48,620 bases of DNA, from assembly GCF_022129445.1 (NCBI RefSeq), contig NZ_JADQAQ010000037.1, positions 1 through 48,620 on the forward strand. Reading direction: 5' to 3'. A program made the translations under genes and the position numbers. Numbering within the stretch: the first letter of the stretch is position 1; each line of letters opens with the position of its first letter. The notes under the pieces are model-generated. The model saw only the letters and a list, made by a program, of their open reading frames with translations. It was not told where the DNA came from and did no database searches. This document shows positions 8,714 through 18,735 of the stretch, in pieces. Origin of the DNA: Photobacterium sp. Ph5 (GTDB taxonomy: Bacteria > Pseudomonadota > Gammaproteobacteria > Enterobacterales > Vibrionaceae).

Positions 8714-9029
8714 CATCATCCCTTGTAAACGCCGTTAGCTTTCAATGTTGCTAACGTGAAATAATTAATAACTTTGATACAAATAAAACCAATGCAAATC
8801 GTCAAAGTCTGTGTGAATAACATAGTAATCAAAAAAATCGATACTGTGCACCCTCTGTTATCGCTAATCATGATTTATTTTAAATTTGCTCGTTACTTGC
8901 TTAGTAAATCAACGCTTCTAACGCTGTACTAACATATGCATACAATGTATCTGCTGAATTTCTGATAATAAAAAAGTCATTTACCGTGATAAATGACTTT
9001 TTAACCATACAATCTGTTATCTCAAATGA
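8714..9029. other. Intergenic region upstream of ddl
   Basis: This stretch of about 316 bases holds the ddl leader and a terminator (8971-9002) for the SPOR lipoprotein gene. A 46-codon open frame on the plus strand near 8792 has no ribosome binding site and looks like chance. I see no RNA gene. Confidence 0.5.
8971..9002 (-). terminator. Terminator downstream of the first SPOR lipoprotein gene
   Basis: The arms AAAAAGTCATTTA (8971-8983) and TAAATGACTTTTT (8990-9002) flank a 6-base loop. The hairpin works on the minus strand and is symmetrical. Confidence 0.85.
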
Positions 9030-9914
9030 TTAACGAATACGTTCTAATGTTGGATATTGTGTTGCTTCAATATCTGAAAGATTACGAACAAATGCGCCAG
9101 AGTTAACCAGTTTTTGAGGCATTGCAGCCAGTGCCGCTTTTGCCGTTTCATAGTCACTGTAATGACCATATAACAAGGTATAAACACTGCTGCCATTTAT
9201 CTTCTTATCATTTAACCATGCGGGTTGATCCGCTGGTAACTGACTTAAATAAGGTTTGAATTCATTTGCTTCACGCATAGCTAATAGTTGAATGCTAAAT
9301 CCTTTAACTGCTGTAGTTTTCTCTCCTACTGCCGTTTCTTCAGTGGTAGTCTCTTGATTAACCGCATTTTGTGTATCATCGATAGGCTGTGTTGCTTCTT
9401 TCGTTTGTTGCTTTTCAGCTTCTACCTTTGGCGTGCTTTCAGCCATTTTTTCTGTCGCTTGCTCGACCGTTGTTGTTACTGCCGTTGCTGCTGTCGTCTC
9501 TACATCATTTTCATGTTGTGTATTTTCGACAGCACGTTGCGCTGAAACTTGATGATCTTCACCTACGATATCAACCATATCACTGGGTTCTTGAACCTGA
9601 TCTGCGTGTGCTACTTTTTGAGTTGGCTCTGTTGCTGTTGCTGTTGTATCTGTATCTTGAGTCGTTGTCACTGCGGGCTCAACAGAAGGTGTTGTTTCTG
9701 TTGGGAGTTGTTTTTCACTAATGGCAACCGAATCACTTGATAAATATAAAGGTTCAGACACGACACTAGCATCGACTTCCGCTACGGTATCGATAGGCTT
9801 CATGGTCTCTTTCACCATGGGTTTATTAATTGTTTCAACTGGCGCTTGAGTGTGAGGTGTAGACATACAGCCAGTCAGTGCAGCTAGCATGCTGATAGTG
9901 AAGATTTTTTTCAT
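9030..9914 (-). CDS. SPOR-domain lipoprotein with long acidic Thr/Glu-rich linker
   Basis: The 294-residue lipoprotein carries a C-terminal SPOR domain, a fold that binds denuded glycan strands of septal peptidoglycan. The start is set at 9914 (MKKIFTISMLAALTGC), because this gives a textbook signal with lipobox LTGC; the 13 residues upstream in frame are not signal-like. Residues 20-215 form a low-complexity linker rich in Thr, Glu, Ala, Val and Gln, long enough to cross the periplasm. The SPOR domain (about 217-290) begins FSIQLLAM and contains LLYGHYSDYETAKAAL. A shorter paralogue lies at 31577-32128. The open frames on the opposite strand here are artefacts of the repetitive linker. Its cell-division partner is unknown. 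Confidence 0.85.
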   Translation of the reverse strand: MKKIFTISMLAALTGCMSTPHTQAPVETINKPMVKETMKPIDTVAEVDASVVSEPLYLSSDSVAISEKQLPTETTPSVEPAVTTTQDTDTTATATEPTQKVAHADQVQEPSDMVDIVGEDHQVSAQRAVENTQHENDVETTAATAVTTTVEQATEKMAESTPKVEAEKQQTKEATQPIDDTQNAVNQETTTEETAVGEKTTAVKGFSIQLLAMREANEFKPYLSQLPADQPAWLNDKKINGSSVYTLLYGHYSDYETAKAALAAMPQKLVNSGAFVRNLSDIEATQYPTLERIR

Positions 9915-10111
9915 AATTGGATTTAGACCTAACGGAAAGTGTCGCGACAACATTAACAGTATTTTGCCGTGCCTTTATTCACCAATCAACTATAACCTTA
10001 CGTTAGATCAAACATCATCAATATATGCTAGCGTGTTCACGTTCTCACTGGGCTTAAGACAACGTAAACTATGGATAATCTTATTATTACATTTTTTCCT
10101 TAGGAGTCATC

Positions 10112-10621
10112 ATGGCAGATCCCCATATTAAATGCGAACTTGATGGGTTGGATAAACTAACGGTCATACTTTATCGTTCTGCATTAACGGTTGCAGCACT
10201 TATCATGGCCATTATTGGATACGAAACACTACAAGCTACTCCTTTCTTAGTTATTGTTGCACTATTAGCTTCAACAACTGTCCACATTTATGACAAACGC
10301 TTCCGTTGGTTAATTCAAGGTGCAGGATTATTTGCTGCTATTTGGCTTATTGCTGATTTATGGCAACCATTAGCATTAGGTGCAGCTTTATTTGTATTTA
10401 GTGCACTTTCAGTCAAAGAATACTTTTGTTTTCAAATTAAAGCGCTACTACTTACTCCTGTAGTTCTGGCTGGCTTTTGGTTCTGCTTAATTTTAAATGT
10501 TCCTGCTGGCGTTATTGCTTGTGCAATGCTTGGCGCAATCTTATTAGGCGTAGCTGCATTTAGTAAGTGGCGTATGCCGTTACATTTTGATATTGGTGAT
10601 AAAACGCGTTACCAAGTATAA
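10112..10621 (+). CDS. DUF2301-type integral membrane protein
   Basis: This is a 169-residue inner-membrane protein with about five or six hydrophobic segments between residues 20 and 150 and short polar ends. The N-terminus MADPHIKCELDGLDKLTV and the overall layout recall the DUF2301 family of uncharacterised gammaproteobacterial membrane proteins; the match is from memory. The start is firm, with AGGAG 6 bases before the ATG. It is a single-gene unit, divergent from the SPOR lipoprotein and convergent with the EAL-GGDEF gene. No catalytic or transport motif is visible. Confidence 0.75.
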   Translation: MADPHIKCELDGLDKLTVILYRSALTVAALIMAIIGYETLQATPFLVIVALLASTTVHIYDKRFRWLIQGAGLFAAIWLIADLWQPLALGAALFVFSALSVKEYFCFQIKALLLTPVVLAGFWFCLILNVPAGVIACAMLGAILLGVAAFSKWRMPLHFDIGDKTRYQV

Positions 10622-10647
10622 ATTCTTCTTACTTATTGAATAAAAAC

Positions 10648-10676
10648 AAAAAAGAGATCGTTATGATCTCTTTTTT
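10648..10676. terminator. Bidirectional terminator
   Basis: The arms AAAAAAGAGATC (10648-10659) and GATCTCTTTTTT (10665-10676) flank a 5-base loop, one base from the stop codon of the convergent EAL-GGDEF gene. Confidence 0.9.
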
Positions 10677-10677
10677 A

Positions 10678-12366
10678 TTATTGCTTAACCAATTTTCGAG
10701 TATATTTCTGTTCGTACATACTCTTATCCGCAATTTCAAGCGCATTTTTAGCACCATGCTCTAATGTGGCAATGCCATATGAAAAACTCAGATATAACTC
10801 CTGAGTGGAAAAATGCTCTTCAATACCACGACGTATTTTTTCCATTCTTTTATTAACAATATCAATATTTTGACTATCAAAAAGCACTATGAACTCATCA
10901 CCACCGAAACGAATCATTATATCGTTCTCACGCAACATGGCTTTCATGGTATAAGCGAAGTCACGTAGCACCTCATCACCTTTGCTATGTCCGTGGAGGT
11001 CATTGATAGGCTTAAATCCATCAAGATCGATAAACACCAATCGTTGATGCTCCCTGATATAACTTGATTCTAAGTACTCTTTTTGAAAACACCCCGTCAA
11101 ACTATCAATAGAAATTTTACCGTTATCTTCATAAACACTGCAAATAACAAAGTCTTTACCGAAGTGAGTCAATTTTTGGCGGTAAGTATGAAAAAGCTGA
11201 TTACCACTCTCTGTTTCTACCGTTTCATTCGATGTGATAAAACAACTATCGCCATTAAGTAACTCTTGATCAAGGGCTAAACAAGTTCGATAGTCAGGAA
11301 ATATTCGACATACATCTTCAACAGGTACATCAACTAAATCCATATTAAGATAATCAATATGTTTTTGATTGTTATAAATCGCATTACCTTGATTATCACG
11401 AATAATGACAAAGGCATCACAGGTACTAATCAGTGATGACATCAGTAAAGAAGGCGCACTATTACAGTTTTCTAAGATCTCTTTATAGTTCTCGTTGATC
11501 CTTTGTTGCTCTGCATAAACATCAAAACTATTGGGACTCACACCGATAATATTATAGTGATCAATTTGCGTTAGCTTTTCTATTGCTGCTCTTACTTCTA
11601 GTGGGCTTTTAGCGCGATTAAGATCATAGATAGCCTGATCAAGTGCTAGGCATAAAGACTGTTGCCCTTTTTCATTAACTGGCAAGGACTTTGTAGGTTG
11701 TAGTTTATCTACATGTAACGGTTTTGAAAAATAAAAACCTTGGTATTCCATCTCTCCAAACTGCTTTAGCAAATTCAATTGTTCAAAGGTTTCTATTCCT
11801 TCAACGATGATTCTTTTGCCTAATACTTTAGCTATTTTTTCATAAGTTGTTCTAACTAAAGAATATGCGACATAGCTTTGATCTATATTCTCAATCAGTT
11901 TTCTATCTAATTTAATGTAATCGACATCAAGATGAAGCAACATCTCACTATTGATATAGCCTTTGCCATAATCATCCAGTGCAAAACTCACACCGACTGC
12001 TCTTAGTTCAGCAATTGCCGCTTGAATTTGACGAAAATCATGACACGTATCATGGTTCGTTAATTCTAATATAATATTTTTATCAACAGCGAAGATTTCT
12101 TTACATTGCTCAATAAAATCATCGTTAATCAAGCTGTTAATTGAAATATTAATCGCAATACTTATCTTTGACGCACAGTAATGCACTGCACGTTGCTCAA
12201 GTACCTTACGAATAACCATAAGATCAAAACTCACCGTATCTTCTATAGAGTAGACATAGTTTTGAATATTAATCGATTGTTCGGTAGCACATAGTAGCGC
12301 TTCATAAGATGAGATTTCGCCGTTGATATATCTGGGTTGATAGTGGAAAGTAAAGTTAGATAGCAT
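10678..12366 (-). CDS. EAL-PAS-GGDEF protein, cyclic-di-GMP phosphodiesterase/cyclase
   Basis: This 562-residue soluble protein has its c-di-GMP domains in the reverse of the common order. The EAL domain (about 5-225) keeps its catalytic set: E22-A-L, N73, E101, D131-D132, K152, E189 and Q209. A PAS-like region spans about 305-410. The GGDEF domain (about 420-555) has an intact G488-G-D-E-F492 and an inhibitory I-site R479-E-N-D482 exactly five residues before it. Both activities are therefore possible on motif grounds. There is no membrane segment, so the PAS region is the likely sensor. No good ribosome binding site precedes the ATG. The gene is monocistronic and divergent from patZ. Confidence 0.9.
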   Translation of the reverse strand: MLSNFTFHYQPRYINGEISSYEALLCATEQSINIQNYVYSIEDTVSFDLMVIRKVLEQRAVHYCASKISIAINISINSLINDDFIEQCKEIFAVDKNIILELTNHDTCHDFRQIQAAIAELRAVGVSFALDDYGKGYINSEMLLHLDVDYIKLDRKLIENIDQSYVAYSLVRTTYEKIAKVLGKRIIVEGIETFEQLNLLKQFGEMEYQGFYFSKPLHVDKLQPTKSLPVNEKGQQSLCLALDQAIYDLNRAKSPLEVRAAIEKLTQIDHYNIIGVSPNSFDVYAEQQRINENYKEILENCNSAPSLLMSSLISTCDAFVIIRDNQGNAIYNNQKHIDYLNMDLVDVPVEDVCRIFPDYRTCLALDQELLNGDSCFITSNETVETESGNQLFHTYRQKLTHFGKDFVICSVYEDNGKISIDSLTGCFQKEYLESSYIREHQRLVFIDLDGFKPINDLHGHSKGDEVLRDFAYTMKAMLRENDIMIRFGGDEFIVLFDSQNIDIVNKRMEKIRRGIEEHFSTQELYLSFSYGIATLEHGAKNALEIADKSMYEQKYTRKLVKQ

Positions 12367-12677
12367 AAATATTATTATTCTTTTCTTATTTTATGAGAAA
12401 GTAGAATAATTCAACAACTAAAAATACGCCAACCGAAACTGTAACAAAAATTAAATAAAAACAACAAGATACCAAAAAAGGAATACCCATGTAACACGCC
12501 GAGCAAATTGCCCAATTTTCTAGGCTAATATCAATATTTAGTAACCTGCTTTATTATAACTTATTAATAATTTATTGCGGTTAGATCACAGCTCTTTGGC
12601 AAGGTTTTCCATCTTATCTGATTCAGGTTTATTCTATAAAGAAAGAGTTTATCTATTAACTATAAGGGTTATCAATC
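12367..12677. other. Divergent promoter region between the EAL-GGDEF gene and patZ
   Basis: These 311 AT-rich bases carry promoters for both genes. A half of a CRP-like site, TTAGATCACA (12581-12590), matches the right arm of the consensus well, but the left arm (TTGCGG) is poor. CRP control of patZ is known in Escherichia coli, so the site is plausible but weak. Nothing else is recognisable. Confidence 0.4.
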
Positions 12678-15416
12678 ATGGATGGGATGAGACGCTTACT
12701 CAAACCAAAATCAATTACTGTTGTTGGCGCATCTGATAATCCTTTACGTGCCGGTAATGTGGTTATTCGTAATCTATTATCCGGTCAGTTCCGCGGTCCT
12801 ATCATGCCTGTCACGCCAAAATATGATGCGGTCGCAGGTATCCTTGCTTATCCCGATATTGCTAGCCTACCCAGAGTCCCCGACTTGGCCATTGTATGTA
12901 CTCGAGCTGAGTTAAATATTGATATTGTTGAACAACTGGGGAAAAAAGGAGTTAAAGCAGCCATCATTCTTGCCGCTGGCATGAATCATTCACAATTAAA
13001 TCCAGCCCCTTTTACTCCCTGCCAGCTACCAAGCCTTGAAGATCAAATGTTGGCGAAAGCCAAAGAATACGGAATGCGATTAATCGGTCCTAACAGTATG
13101 GGTTTGATCTTACCATGGTTAAACTTAAACGCATCATTTTCTCCTATTAGTGCTAATAAAGGAAATATTGCCTTTATTTCTCAATCTGCTGCAGTATGTA
13201 CCACTATTTTAGATTGGGCAAAAAATAAGAGTATTGGATTCTCTACTTTTTTGTCACTCGGTGATGCCTGTGACATTAACTTTGCTGAGTTATTAGATTC
13301 CTTGTGCCAAGATTCTAAAACAGAAGCAATTTTGCTTTATATTGATTCAGTAAAAGATGCACGACGCTTTATGTCTGCCGCTAGGGCTGCAGCACGTAAC
13401 CGCCGAATATTGGTATTAAAAAGTGGCCGTACCCAAGCGGGCAGCTCTGCTGCGCATATCCATACCGGCGGTGATATTGGTTTAGATGCGGTTTATGATG
13501 CTGCGATTAGACGATCTGGTATGTTACGGGTAAATAATACTCATGAACTGTTTGCAGCGGTTGAAACACTTGCTCACTCAGTACCATTACGAGGTGAGCG
13601 CTTAGCGATTTTAACCAACGGTGGTGGGCCAGCAATTATGGCTGTTGATGCGCTTTCTGATCGCGGTGGAAAGCTTGCCCAACTCAGTCCTGAAACAACT
13701 AATCGACTTTCCGCTGTTTTACCCTCATGTTGGTCTCACTCTAACCCTATTGATATTATTGGCGACGCTGATATAACGCGTTACCAACAGGCGATTAAGA
13801 TCCTATTAGACAGTGATGATTTTGATGCTTTATTAATCATGCACAGCCCATCTGCGATTGCGCCCGATACAGCAACCGCAAATGCACTTGTTGAGACTCT
13901 CCACCAGCATCCTCGCACTAAACGATTTAATATTTTGACTAATTGGGCGGGTGAAAATGAAGCAGCAATAGCCAGAAAAACATTTACTGAAGCGGGTTTT
14001 CCAGCCTATCGCACACCTGAAAGTGCGGTCTCAGCTTTCATGCATTTAGTCGAATACCGACGTAACCAAAAGCAACTGATGGAAACGCCAACTTCTATTG
14101 GCTATGACAATCATAACTCACATCAAGTCCATGAATTAGTGAATATGATGCTGACAAATAATATTCATCATTTAGAAACGCATGAAGCTCGCCCAATTTT
14201 AGAATGTTATGGCTTTAATACCCTTCCGACATGGATTGCACTTGATGCCGTAGAAGCCGTTCATATTGCTGAGCAAATCGGTTATCCCGTAGCGGTTAAG
14301 CTACGTTCTCCAGATATACGACATAAATCAGAAATACATGGTGTTGTGCTTCATCTACGCACCGCAGCAGAAGTTGAAACCGCAGCGCAAGCTATCTTTG
14401 ATAGAGCGGCGATGCTTTACCCTACTGCACGTATTGATGGATTGTTAGTACAACGTATGGCTGATCGTTCTGGCGCTCAAGAATTGCGGATCGATGTACA
14501 CAATGATCCAATCTTTGGCCCTGTGATCTTAATGGGGGAAGATAATGCCCATTGGGATATCCACCGTGACGCTGCTGTCGGTATCCCACCGTTAAATATG
14601 GCGCTAGCTCGTTATATGGTGATCAATGCACTAAAAACAGGAAAAATCAAACAGCGCAGTGCGTTAGAGAAAATAGACATTCCAGCCTTATGTAATTTAC
14701 TGGTTAAGATCTCACAATTGATCATCGATTGCCCTGAGATCAAAGCCCTTAATATCCATCCATTATTAATCAGCGGTAGTGATCTAACTGTGTTAGATGC
14801 TTCTATGGATATTCAATCTTTCTGTGGCGATAAACAAAAACGCCTCGCAATACGTCCTTATCCTAAAGAGTACGAAGAAAGTTGTGTGCTCAAAAATGGT
14901 CAAACCTTGTTATTGCGCCCTATTTTGCCTGAAGATGAACCGTTACATAAAACCTTTATGTCTAAAGTTTCGGTTGAAGATCTTTATAAGCGCTTTTTCT
15001 CTGATGTCGGTGAACTAAACCATGAAGCACTCGCTAAGTTTACGCAAATAGATTACGACCGTGAGATGGCTTTCGTTGCCGTTGCCCCGAATGCCAATAT
15101 CAACCCAGATACAAATAAGAAAGAAGACATTGTTTTAGGTGTGGCTCGGGCGTTATCCGATCCTAAAAACCATGATGCAGAGTTTGCGATTCTAGTACGC
15201 TCGGATATGAAAGGATTAGGGCTTGGCAGTATCTTAATGGACAAGTTAGTGAGATACAGTAAACAACGTGGATTACAATATTTAACAGGAATGACGATGC
15301 CATCTAATCGTGGGATGATCCATCTTGCAGAGAAAGTCGGTTTTAGTATTGATGTACAACTAGAAGATGGCATTGTTGAAATGCTACTTCCACTTACTGA
15401 CAAAAAAGATAGCTAA
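12678..15416 (+). CDS. patZ: Protein lysine acetyltransferase Pat/YfiQ (NDP-forming acyl-CoA synthetase fused to GNAT)
   Basis: This is a 912-residue fusion. The N-terminal part is like an NDP-forming acyl-CoA synthetase: CoA-binding domain about 5-130 (ITVVGASDNPLRAGN), succinyl-CoA-ligase-like domain about 150-300, and ATP-grasp-like domain about 490-710. The C-terminal GNAT domain (about 730-900) carries the acetyl-CoA loop KGLGLG. Homologues acetylate and inactivate acetyl-CoA synthetase and other proteins, sensing acetyl-CoA through the synthetase-like part. H262 in HIHTGG aligns with the phosphohistidine of true ADP-forming synthetases, a residue reported missing in enteric Pat. Either ATG 12678 or 12687 could be used; AAGGG is nearer the first. 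It is a single gene with its own terminator. Confidence 0.92.
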   Translation: MDGMRRLLKPKSITVVGASDNPLRAGNVVIRNLLSGQFRGPIMPVTPKYDAVAGILAYPDIASLPRVPDLAIVCTRAELNIDIVEQLGKKGVKAAIILAAGMNHSQLNPAPFTPCQLPSLEDQMLAKAKEYGMRLIGPNSMGLILPWLNLNASFSPISANKGNIAFISQSAAVCTTILDWAKNKSIGFSTFLSLGDACDINFAELLDSLCQDSKTEAILLYIDSVKDARRFMSAARAAARNRRILVLKSGRTQAGSSAAHIHTGGDIGLDAVYDAAIRRSGMLRVNNTHELFAAVETLAHSVPLRGERLAILTNGGGPAIMAVDALSDRGGKLAQLSPETTNRLSAVLPSCWSHSNPIDIIGDADITRYQQAIKILLDSDDFDALLIMHSPSAIAPDTATANALVETLHQHPRTKRFNILTNWAGENEAAIARKTFTEAGFPAYRTPESAVSAFMHLVEYRRNQKQLMETPTSIGYDNHNSHQVHELVNMMLTNNIHHLETHEARPILECYGFNTLPTWIALDAVEAVHIAEQIGYPVAVKLRSPDIRHKSEIHGVVLHLRTAAEVETAAQAIFDRAAMLYPTARIDGLLVQRMADRSGAQELRIDVHNDPIFGPVILMGEDNAHWDIHRDAAVGIPPLNMALARYMVINALKTGKIKQRSALEKIDIPALCNLLVKISQLIIDCPEIKALNIHPLLISGSDLTVLDASMDIQSFCGDKQKRLAIRPYPKEYEESCVLKNGQTLLLRPILPEDEPLHKTFMSKVSVEDLYKRFFSDVGELNHEALAKFTQIDYDREMAFVAVAPNANINPDTNKKEDIVLGVARALSDPKNHDAEFAILVRSDMKGLGLGSILMDKLVRYSKQRGLQYLTGMTMPSNRGMIHLAEKVGFSIDVQLEDGIVEMLLPLTDKKDS

Positions 15417-15422
15417 TCTCCG

Positions 15423-15462
15423 AGGCAGCTATTCGATGCAATCATCAAATTGCTGCCTTTTT
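15423..15462 (+). terminator. Terminator after patZ
   Basis: The arms AGGCAGC (15423-15429) and GCTGCCT (15452-15458) have an inner GCAAT/ATTGC pairing and are followed by TTTTT. Confidence 0.8.
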
Positions 15463-15492
15463 AATTTTATTGCTTATATTAAGAATCTACCG

Positions 15493-17442
15493 TCAGACCT
15501 TAAATTGACGAATTATATGATGCATTTGAGCAGATAAATCAGATAATTCTTGTGTAGATTTTACAGTTTCATTAACACTTTGAGCACTTTGCTGAGAAAT
15601 CACATTTACAGCTTCCATATTTCGATTGATTTCTTCTGTTGTTGTACTTTGTTCTTCTGATGCATTAGCACTTTGAGTATTCATATCATTAATATTTGCG
15701 ATAGATTCACTAATCACACGAAAAGCATCGCTTGATTTGGTCGCATTCACAACACTTTCTTTCACAAAAATATTGCTCTTATCCATGCTGCCTACTAACT
15801 CATTAGTGCCAAGCTGTACTTTTTCGATTAATGTTTGAATTTCAGTGGTTGAGTCTTGCGTGCGTTTAGCCAATTCTCTTACTTCGTCTGCAACAACCGC
15901 AAAACCTCGCCCCTGATCACCCGCTCGAGCAGCTTCAATCGCTGCATTAAGCGCTAGCAAATTCGTTTGATCGGCAATAGCACGAATAACATCTAAAATG
16001 CCGCCAATATTTTCAGTTTCATGTACCAACTCACTCAAGCGCACTGAAGTAAGGTTTATCTCTTCGTCAAGTTGATGAATACTTTCAATCGTTCCATTTA
16101 CAATAACGATCCCCGATTGAGCTTCATTATTCGCTTCGTTAGCAAACTGTGCGGCAGAAAAGGCATTCTGCGCAACTTCTTGTACCGACATCGACATTTG
16201 ATTCATAGCAACTGCTACTTCATCAGTCATTTGTTGCTGCTCTTTCACACCTTGGCTTGTTTGGGTCGTAATAGTCATTAAATTATCAGAAGCATTACCA
16301 AGCTGGTTACTCGCATTGTTCATTTTAATAATGATCTTTTTTAGACTATCTGCCGTGGTTTGCAAGGCTGTCAATAATACGCCAATCTCGTTATTTCCAC
16401 TTGGTTGAATGTGAATCGCTAAGTTACCATTAGCCAGCTCTTTTGCAGCATCAACTGCACGCCCTATTGGTCCTGTTATCGTTTTAGAAATCGCGATACC
16501 AACGGTAAATGCTAATATTGCAGCAATGATCCCTCCCCAAATAATCACTTTGACTGCTAAATCCGCAGCATTCTCTGCCGAGATTTTACGTTGTTGCATT
16601 AAATCTTTTTCGACAGTAATAATATCATTAACCCGAGTGCGGAGTTCGTCCATATAGATCTTGCCTTTCTTACGTGCAAGCTCTTGATATAAATCATCCA
16701 TTACCTTGTAATTACGTTCGTTTTTTATCAACCTAATTGCAACTTCCGCGTAATTATTAATCCAAGCATTAACATTATCAGCTTCAAAATCGTTAGTTCG
16801 AAAGAGTTTATCTAACTCTTTTTTACTTGCGTAATATGGTTCTAGGTATAATTCATTTTTATTAATAATGTAACCGCGCAAACCCGTTTCCATATTAATT
16901 AACGCTTGTAATATATCAGGGCTTTGATAACCAAAGTGACGATCTTCCACTTCTATTCGGATCTTATCCATCAACTGTTTACCTAAGCCTGACTTTAACA
17001 GTTCATTGATTTCACTAGTTGCATACTCGCCACTTTGAATATCTTTTCGTAATGTAATAATCTTTTCTGCATAGTTTTGCCAGCTTGTTGCACCGCTTGC
17101 AACTTTATCAAACCTCTTTTGTTGTGCTGGGTTGTCACTAGTTAACTGCTTAACAATATTTAAATTTTCATTAAAGTCTGCTTTACCACTCACGTAAGGC
17201 TCTAAATAATCTGGCTGCCCTCCAATAGCAAAACCACGCAACCCTGTTTCTTGATCAACCATCGCGCTAACAAGCGCATTCGCATGGTCTATTACTTTAT
17301 AAGTATGCTCTACTTTTTTTGATGTTTTCTCCATTGTACTAATCGCACTCCATACAATGGTAAATAAAATCCCGAGTAATAATATGACGAAACCATTACC
17401 TATCAGTAATTTAGTCCTTATTGAAAAATTGGAGATATCCAT
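15493..17442 (-). CDS. Methyl-accepting chemotaxis protein with tandem CHASE3-like sensor
   Basis: This 649-residue transmembrane chemoreceptor signals to CheA/CheW. The first membrane helix is about 12-34 and the second about 297-319, framing a large periplasmic sensor. The sensor holds two CHASE3-like halves, each with ETGLRG (65-70 and 185-190) and a following YLEPY (79-83 and 199-203), an exact 120-residue repeat distance. A HAMP domain follows at about 320-372. The signalling hairpin tip, [19 protein letters not shown], lies near residues 490-510. The C-terminus (HHIIRQFKV) lacks the NWETF-type CheR-docking pentapeptide. The gene stands alone with long flanking gaps. The ligand is unknown. 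Confidence 0.92.
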   Translation of the reverse strand: MDISNFSIRTKLLIGNGFVILLLGILFTIVWSAISTMEKTSKKVEHTYKVIDHANALVSAMVDQETGLRGFAIGGQPDYLEPYVSGKADFNENLNIVKQLTSDNPAQQKRFDKVASGATSWQNYAEKIITLRKDIQSGEYATSEINELLKSGLGKQLMDKIRIEVEDRHFGYQSPDILQALINMETGLRGYIINKNELYLEPYYASKKELDKLFRTNDFEADNVNAWINNYAEVAIRLIKNERNYKVMDDLYQELARKKGKIYMDELRTRVNDIITVEKDLMQQRKISAENAADLAVKVIIWGGIIAAILAFTVGIAISKTITGPIGRAVDAAKELANGNLAIHIQPSGNNEIGVLLTALQTTADSLKKIIIKMNNASNQLGNASDNLMTITTQTSQGVKEQQQMTDEVAVAMNQMSMSVQEVAQNAFSAAQFANEANNEAQSGIVIVNGTIESIHQLDEEINLTSVRLSELVHETENIGGILDVIRAIADQTNLLALNAAIEAARAGDQGRGFAVVADEVRELAKRTQDSTTEIQTLIEKVQLGTNELVGSMDKSNIFVKESVVNATKSSDAFRVISESIANINDMNTQSANASEEQSTTTEEINRNMEAVNVISQQSAQSVNETVKSTQELSDLSAQMHHIIRQFKV

Positions 17443-17714
17443 AATTTACTAGCCTTTAATTATTGAGCAATAATGGCAGATAGGGCGGTAATCACTTCGA
17501 TGATCGCCTAACTTCCCGAGTCTAAAACCTTACTTATTATAGGCAATTAGTTGCATTTGATTAATAAATCATGGAGATTTGTTTTATATCTGAGAATATT
17601 AAAAATATTGATAAGATTAATTTTAACTAGTTAGCATATTTATCTAATAACGTCGCCTCATACACTATAATTATCACTTTAAAGACAGTTAACTGGAATA
17701 TGTGAGGTGTTACT

Positions 17715-18572
17715 GTGCATATCTATCTACACACTGAGGAATATAAGCCACATCATTATTTATATTTACTCGCCACTATCATTGTTTTTTTGTTTCTAGC
17801 ACATAATGCTTATGCAGGAACCACTAAAAATATTGGTACTAACATTCCTGTTGATGATCAATACGGATTAGCACTTGAACCTGCTCCAACAATCACTTAT
17901 CGCTTTTTACCATCAAAGACTGGAGAACAACAGGTAGAACAATTTATTGAGCAATCCCCTGTACTTGAAACGATTAAGCAACTTAGCCAACGCCGTTTTA
18001 TTTTCTCACCCAGTTTACTGATTGTATTCGGATCTGAAGATGGCCCACTGTTTGATCCTGTGACAAATTCAATCCATATTCCCTATCAATTCGTCATTGA
18101 AGCCCGTCAACGATTTAAAAACAAAGGTTTGATTAGCAATCAACGAGAGCTTAATCAAGCAACAGAAGATACGTTATTACATACGTTGCTACATGAAATT
18201 GGTCATGCTTATATTACCGATAGAGCTATACCTATTTTGGGTAAAGAAGAAGATTCCGTTGATAACTTTGCGACGATTCTTTTACTGAACGATATTGCTC
18301 GGGGAGATGAAATAGCGATGAATTCTGCCGACTTATTTGCATTAGAAGATCTAGAAATTGATAGCTTTGATGATGCTGATTTCGTCAGCGAACACAGTTT
18401 AGACTTACAACGTTACTATAATATCTTATGTTTAGTGTATGGTAGTAACCCTAATCGTTATCAACGTATTTTTGACGAGTTACCGGTATCTGAACGCCAA
18501 CTTCAAAAAGAACGTTGTCCTGAATACTTTTCTGTTATTAATCAAGGCTGGCAGCATTATCTTGCAGAATAA
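17715..18572 (+). CDS. DUF4344-type putative metallopeptidase, exported
   Basis: This is a 285-residue protein with a zinc-peptidase motif, H160-E161-I-G-H164, followed by the family block ILGKEEDSVDNFATILL (about 174-190), whose acidic residues probably include the third ligand. This arrangement is that of the DUF4344 putative metallopeptidases. The start is GTG at 17715, with GAGG 7 bases upstream. A hydrophobic segment at about 15-34 ending in AYA-G is a signal peptide or anchor. Two cysteines near the C-terminus (about 255 and 270) could pair. It is a single gene between the chemoreceptor and the ydbH operon. The substrate is unknown. Confidence 0.82.
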   Translation: MHIYLHTEEYKPHHYLYLLATIIVFLFLAHNAYAGTTKNIGTNIPVDDQYGLALEPAPTITYRFLPSKTGEQQVEQFIEQSPVLETIKQLSQRRFIFSPSLLIVFGSEDGPLFDPVTNSIHIPYQFVIEARQRFKNKGLISNQRELNQATEDTLLHTLLHEIGHAYITDRAIPILGKEEDSVDNFATILLLNDIARGDEIAMNSADLFALEDLEIDSFDDADFVSEHSLDLQRYYNILCLVYGSNPNRYQRIFDELPVSERQLQKERCPEYFSVINQGWQHYLAE

Positions 18573-18735
18573 CAACGATCAAGCTGACCTGAAATGATAT
18601 GTTTAGTGCAGCTCTAAATTTAAAGCTATAAATAACCTAAATATGACAAAGTAAAAAACTATCACTTTACTATAAGGCTATAATCTTTAATATCAATAAC
18701 ATGATAACGATTTACATAGTGTCTCTACTTTATGG

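Noticed and set aside
9288..9740. Several open frames opposite the SPOR lipoprotein linker
   Set aside because: They are shadows of a repetitive Thr/Glu/Ala-rich linker and give implausible Cys/Leu/Phe-rich products with no ribosome binding sites.
18700..18720. Fur-like sequence upstream of ydbH
   Set aside because: Only about 12 of 19 consensus positions fit, and the AT-rich background makes that common by chance.
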